DNA of 64,000 nt from Paramecium pentaurelia (Eukaryota > Ciliophora > Oligohymenophorea > Peniculida > Parameciidae): NCBI GenBank assembly GCA_905183005.1, contig CAJJDO010000040.1, forward strand, positions 282,385-346,384, given 5' to 3'. Positions within the stretch are counted from its first letter, which is position 1, and each line of letters starts with the position of its first letter. Made by a program: the position numbers and the translations under genes. The notes beneath the pieces are model-generated. The model made no database searches. It had not been told where the DNA came from and saw nothing but the letters and a program-made list of their open reading frames with translations. Shown piece by piece: positions 60,305 to 64,000 of the stretch.

Positions 60305-61818
60305 TCATTTTTTTGAGATGTATGATTTCTTAATTGAATAATTATAAGTATTAGCATTATAAACTAGATTAAGTTTTTAAGGTTATAAATTATATTATCC
60401 CTATGTATATATAATAAAATAAATACTTAAACATAAAATGATGGTTATTAGATGGAAGTTCTCTTATTTGGTGATTTATTATGAATATTCTGTTATTGTT
60501 TAGAATCTTCCTTTAAACCTGGTAAACCTATAACTTTATTAATTCTTTTATCTTATTCAGATCCTAATCTACTTTAAGGGAGAGTATCATTAAATTTAAT
60601 TTTGAATGATTAATTAAATGTTTTATGCATTTATGATTTAGTATCATCCCCTTCTTTGTTACCTTCAGTAGTCTCATCTCCAATATTGTAATTATAAACT
60701 TATCTTTATACAAATGATTAATTCTATATTGTTTATGGAATAGCCTTCTCTTGAATTTTTTTTGTTTTCTATTCACCAAAATCATATTGATTAATGATAC
60801 TATGTTTAGAATCATCTCTTTCACAACTAATCCTTCTCTAAAAATTATTTTTAGGTCTAACATCACTTTCTTTATTCCATACATCTGATAAATAAGGATG
60901 CTCTAAACAATCTAAAGATGTCATTCTCTTATTTGGATCCATTATCAAACATTCCTTTAAGAAATTCAAACCTTTATTACACATTTTACCAGAATATCTT
61001 TTCTCAATAGTTTCTGATTTTACAATTTCAGGAAACTTCATTCCTATATATCTTTAATTCTTTTGAAATTTCTCCATCTAATCCTAAGTTAATGGACCAA
61101 TTATTTTCTATATTAGATATAATTAATCCATCTCATTTTCACCTGGAAATAATGGTTGACCATCTATCAATTCTCCCATAATACAACCAATTGCCCAAAT
61201 ATCTACTTGTTTTCCATAATTATTAGATATCAGCAACTCAGGGGATCTATACCATCTTGTAGCTACATAATCAGTCAATTATTCTTAACTTTATATTGTC
61301 TAATGATTATATCGATATTACTCTTGCAAAACCGAAATCACATAACTTTAAATTAAGTTCATTGTCTATAAGTAAATTCTCAGGTTTAATATCTCGATGT
61401 GCAATACCAACAGAATGACAAGTATGCACTGCAAGAACCAATTAAAGTATCACTCTTTTAATGCTATTTTACTAATTCTAAGTGCTATAAGCATACATCT
61501 AGTGTTTTCCTCTCCTCTAATAATTCTAATAAGTTTCTGTCAACGAATTGAAAAACAAGAAATATTTTGCCTTTCTTTTTAAATGCTTCCTTAAGTTAAA
61601 TAATATTTGGATGCTTCAACATTCGCAACATCTTCACCTCTCTTTAAATACTTTTCTTCACTGCTTCATCATCCTCTGTTTCTTTAAACTTTTTGATAGC
61701 CACTGTAACAAATACAACAAAATAACTAACCACATTCATTTGTCTCCTTATTTCTGCATTTTAATACTATGCCATAAGCACCTTCACCCACAACTCCCAT
61801 TATTTCATACTTATTCAT
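60305..61818 (-). CDS. CDKL/MAPK-like protein kinase
   Basis: ATG at 61818, TGA at 60305; several 19-30-nt introns. Motifs: GVVGEGAYGIVLKC, VAIKKFKE, the helix-C region DDEAVKKSIQREVKMLRMLK, HRDIKPENLLIDNELNLKLC, DFGFAR, and the activation loop TDYVATRWYRSPELL, where T-D-Y replaces the T-E-Y of MAP kinases and CDKLs. The C-lobe (GKQVDIWAIGCIMGELIDGQ; FLKECLIMDPNKRMTSLDCL) is CDKL-like. A polar tail of about 150 residues follows. CDKL kinases control cilium length in algae and animals; a ciliary role here is inferred. The upstream region is a 733-bp AT-rich gap. Confidence 0.9.
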
Positions 61819-62551
61819 TATTATTTAATATAAATTAACAATCCTTTTTATCCAAAAATTTGTAATTTACTAAATAACTTTAATTATAATAAAAAGTACA
61901 TATCTATATTGTATAAACTAATAATTTAAAATACTTAAATCTACTTTTAAGATTTGAAAATTAATTTAGTAAAACATTATTTATTTGAATTCTTAATCAT
62001 TTTTTTTATATAACAATTAATCAATTTTAAAATTATTACAATAATCAAATTACTTTAAGCATCAATCATATGAATTAAAACCATTCATTTATTTATATTA
62101 AATCTTCATTTAAAATTTTGCATATATACCTTCATTCATTAATAAAAACATTTAACTCCAAATTTGATTCTATTTTACTAAAATATTATGGATATCTAAG
62201 ATTTCTATAATTTTTAATAGAATATTTTTATTTTTTGACATTATATATTAGGATATATCTATACTTAGTTAAAGATAGCATTCATATTTGTCATTTTCTA
62301 AATAATAAAGGAAATGAATTGAAATCACAATAGGAATGAAACATCAATTAAGGAATTTTATTAAACCTTTTTATTTTAATCTAAATATCAATAAGATTGG
62401 CCAACATTTATTAAAATGTATTATTATAGAGGGTTGATAAGTTTATTTTTTATATTTTTTATATTAATACCCGTTTTTTTTTAATTGTCTGGAAACGGGT
62501 AGGTTACGCTTATATTCCTTATTTAAGAGCATTAAATTATTGATAATATTA
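61819..62551. other. AT-rich divergent intergenic region
   Basis: About 730 bp between the CDKL-type gene and the TMP gene. Contains the inverted pair of ACCCGTTT elements near 62467-62500; otherwise no frame supported. Confidence 0.45.
62467..62500 (+). promoter_or_regulatory. Inverted pair of CCCGTTT boxes upstream of the TMP gene
   Basis: ATACCCGTTTTT (62467-62478) is the exact reverse complement of the AAAAACGGGTAT box of the TMP gene at 24427-25648, in the same orientation relative to its gene, about 73 bp from the ATG. AAACGGGT at 62493-62500 forms a perfect 8-bp inverted repeat with ACCCGTTT. It could be a palindromic binding site or a hairpin; the regulatory role is inferred. Confidence 0.55.
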
Positions 62552-63636
62552 ATGAAATTGAGTCTTGCTCTAGTATTATTAGTAACATTAGCCTCAGCCA
62601 CTTCTACTCATGATTAAATCATGGCCTTTTTGTAAACAGGTACAAAGGCTATGGATGCTATTGATACAGTTTTTGGTTTGTTGAATGATCTGATACAATC
62701 AAATAAAGATGCTTAATTTGCAGCTGATTAAAAGAATGAAACTGATGAATGGGTTGGTGCTTAGTAATACATTAATAATTATATTCAGAACAATTGAACA
62801 ATTTACTAAAATAAAGACCTTGAATCAAAAGTTATTCCAATAATCAATTGAAAACAGAGCCTAATTTGAATAAGAGTTATCAGATACTAAAAATTATCTT
62901 GCATGGAATGAACAAAGATAAGATGAAATTAATAGAAAAATTTAAGTTTTGCTTGATTAACAATGCTTAAGCAATTAACTTTTTGTTAGATCAATCAAAT
63001 AAAATAGAGAAGCTCTTGAAGTTGTAAGATTACTCAAATAAGATGTTGCAGGATATATTATTAATGGAGATTCTTTTGAGTTAGTTCAAGTAAAAAGTGT
63101 TGCTGATAAACTTAAATCATATAGTAATACATTTAATGAACATGAAATTAATTCATTCCTTTAATTAGCTAACAATTAAGAAGATGGATCAGTTAGTAGA
63201 GGAGCAACTTTAGCTGAAAGAGTATTATCTGTATTAGAAGGACTTGAAGCTAATTTAGCAGCTTCCCTTGAAGCTCTTGAAACCAATGAAATTAATGCCT
63301 CATGGGAATTAGCAGGATGGGTTTCATTGAGTGAAGCAGAAGTTACTACATTGAAAGTTGAATATGAAAGAAAATAAGTTTATGCTGATAGATTAGCTAC
63401 TGTAATATTTAATAAATAATAAATTCTAGTAAATTTAAGCAGCTCTTGCTTAATAAGCTAAATCTAAGATTATTTTACAAGAATCTTAAGATGCTCTTGA
63501 TTAAGCTTAAGCAGATTTAGAATCTAAAAGAGCTGATTATGCTGAAGCTAAAGCTAAGAGAGATGAAGAAAATGCCATAATTGAATAAGTCATTATTATT
63601 TTCAAGAAATAAGTAGCATCCTGGTCTGGAAGATGA
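62552..63636 (+). CDS. Trichocyst matrix protein (TMP)
   Basis: ATG 62552, TGA 63634-63636; introns of 25 and 28 nt. Signal peptide MKLSLALVLLVTLASATSTH; then DAIDTVFGLLNDLIQSNKDA, AWNEQRQDEINRKIQVLLDQ, VSRGATLAERVLSVLEGLEA, SWELAGWVSLSEAEVTTLKV and the C-terminal ENAIIEQVIIIFKKQVASWS. The helical, Ala/Glu/Gln-rich pattern and the terminal block match the TMP at 24427-25648. The product is stored as a crystal in trichocysts and released by exocytosis. Confidence 0.92.
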
Positions 63637-63723
63637 TATTCAATTTTAACATAAATATTAAAAATATTTAGTAAATAATTCCATCTTATATCGTTGTTAA
63701 TAAGAATAGTATAAATATTAAAA

Positions 63724-64000
63724 TCATAAATTAAAATCAACAATCTTAGCAAAATCTTATTCTGTTAAATCAAGAGATGTTGATGTCTATAAATGAAGTT
63801 TTTATTTTTTTAAGATTTCTATGATTTTAGCTTATTTTTTGAAAACAGCTACAACTTCTTATCTTTATTTTAATAGTCTTTTATTATCTGCTAATAGTTT
63901 ATCTAATTATTTTTATAAATCATCATTTGATTCTATTTATTTAACTTCCTATTATTATATTTTAACTTATGTTAATTCTTCAAGCAATTTAATTTATTTT
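63724..64000 (-). CDS. TEX9-like coiled-coil protein, C-terminal part
   Basis: The frame runs from the window edge to TGA at 63724; 92 codons are visible. It is a coiled coil (IESNDDLQKQLDKLLADNKR) ending QRQEVVAVFKKQAKIIEILK, KQKLHLQTSTSLDLTEQDFA, KIVDFNL. This closing pattern (FKKQ-x-K-x-I-x-x-LKKQK-x-H...T-E-x-x-F) resembles the C-terminus of TEX9, a protein found in ciliated lineages. The likeness is recalled, not searched. The 5' part lies outside the window. Confidence 0.65.

Noticed and set aside
1..64000. Widespread in-frame TAA and TAG as signs of pseudogenes
   Set aside because: They fall at glutamine positions in conserved proteins (for example in the PPCDC, carboxypeptidase and PIP-box frames), so they are sense codons in this organism.
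1..64000. tRNA, rRNA, CRISPR arrays, telomere repeats and transposons
   Set aside because: None recognised: no cloverleaf-like or rRNA-like GC-richer segments, no spaced direct repeats, no CCCCAA/CCCAAA arrays, and no transposase or reverse-transcriptase motifs seen by eye.

Overview
The window is very AT-rich and reads as macronuclear DNA of a ciliate of the genus Paramecium. Long open frames appear only when TAA and TAG are read as glutamine and TGA alone as stop. Genes are broken by very short introns, about 19-34 nt, GT...AG and usually GTA...TAG. Gene spacing is tiny: several neighbours are 18-40 bp apart and one convergent pair has abutting stop codons. Three trichocyst matrix protein (TMP) genes point to Paramecium itself. 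The supplied standard-code open frames are therefore mostly fragments or shadows; all coordinates here were re-read in the ciliate code. Splice sites were placed by eye, so exon edges are less certain than gene identities.

Layout. 1-2.3 kb: partial TMP gene (-), an AT-rich gap, a small HTH-like gene. 2.3-10 kb: coiled-coil gene, TMBIM/Bax-inhibitor-like membrane protein, a 1-kb duplicated block around a single N, a divergent protein kinase, a coiled-coil membrane protein. 10-20.6 kb: HP1-type chromodomain protein, serine carboxypeptidase, GPATCH1-like protein, MAM33/p32 protein, phosphopantothenoylcysteine decarboxylase and several unknowns. 21-29.5 kb: MORN-repeat protein with a myristoylation-type N-terminus, Trp-repeat protein, second TMP gene, PAXX/XRCC4-like protein, small membrane proteins. 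29.8-41.8 kb, all minus: VPS10/sortilin receptor, MAST/IRE-type kinase, unknown protein, PIP-box protein, EF-hand protein. 42-52 kb: compact unknowns, a GFA/CENP-V-fold protein, and a giant acidic Gln-rich gene with an H-type-lectin-like N-terminus. 52-57 kb: prefoldin subunit 1 inside another duplicated block, then a second carboxypeptidase. 58-64 kb: CDKL-type kinase, membrane-anchored aspartyl protease and dual-specificity phosphatase in a tight minus-strand row; third TMP gene; 3' part of a TEX9-like gene.

Themes. (i) Regulated secretion: three TMP genes, a sortilin and an aspartyl protease. A shared sequence, AAAAACGG[AG]T, lies in the same orientation 24-73 bp upstream of all three TMP start codons and of the lectin/poly-Gln gene; this is the best candidate for an undescribed regulatory element. 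(ii) Chromatin and DNA repair: chromodomain protein, PAXX-like factor, PIP-box protein, and possibly the Trp-repeat protein. (iii) Cilia and signalling: CDKL and MAST-type kinases, MORN, EF-hand and TEX9-like proteins.

Caution: three exact blocks of about 1.0-1.2 kb occur twice in direct orientation, each pair separated by one N (positions 5995, 48955, 54053). They are almost certainly unmerged contig overlaps, so the second prefoldin gene, the truncated kinase copy and a 397-codon repeat in the acidic protein should not be counted as biology.
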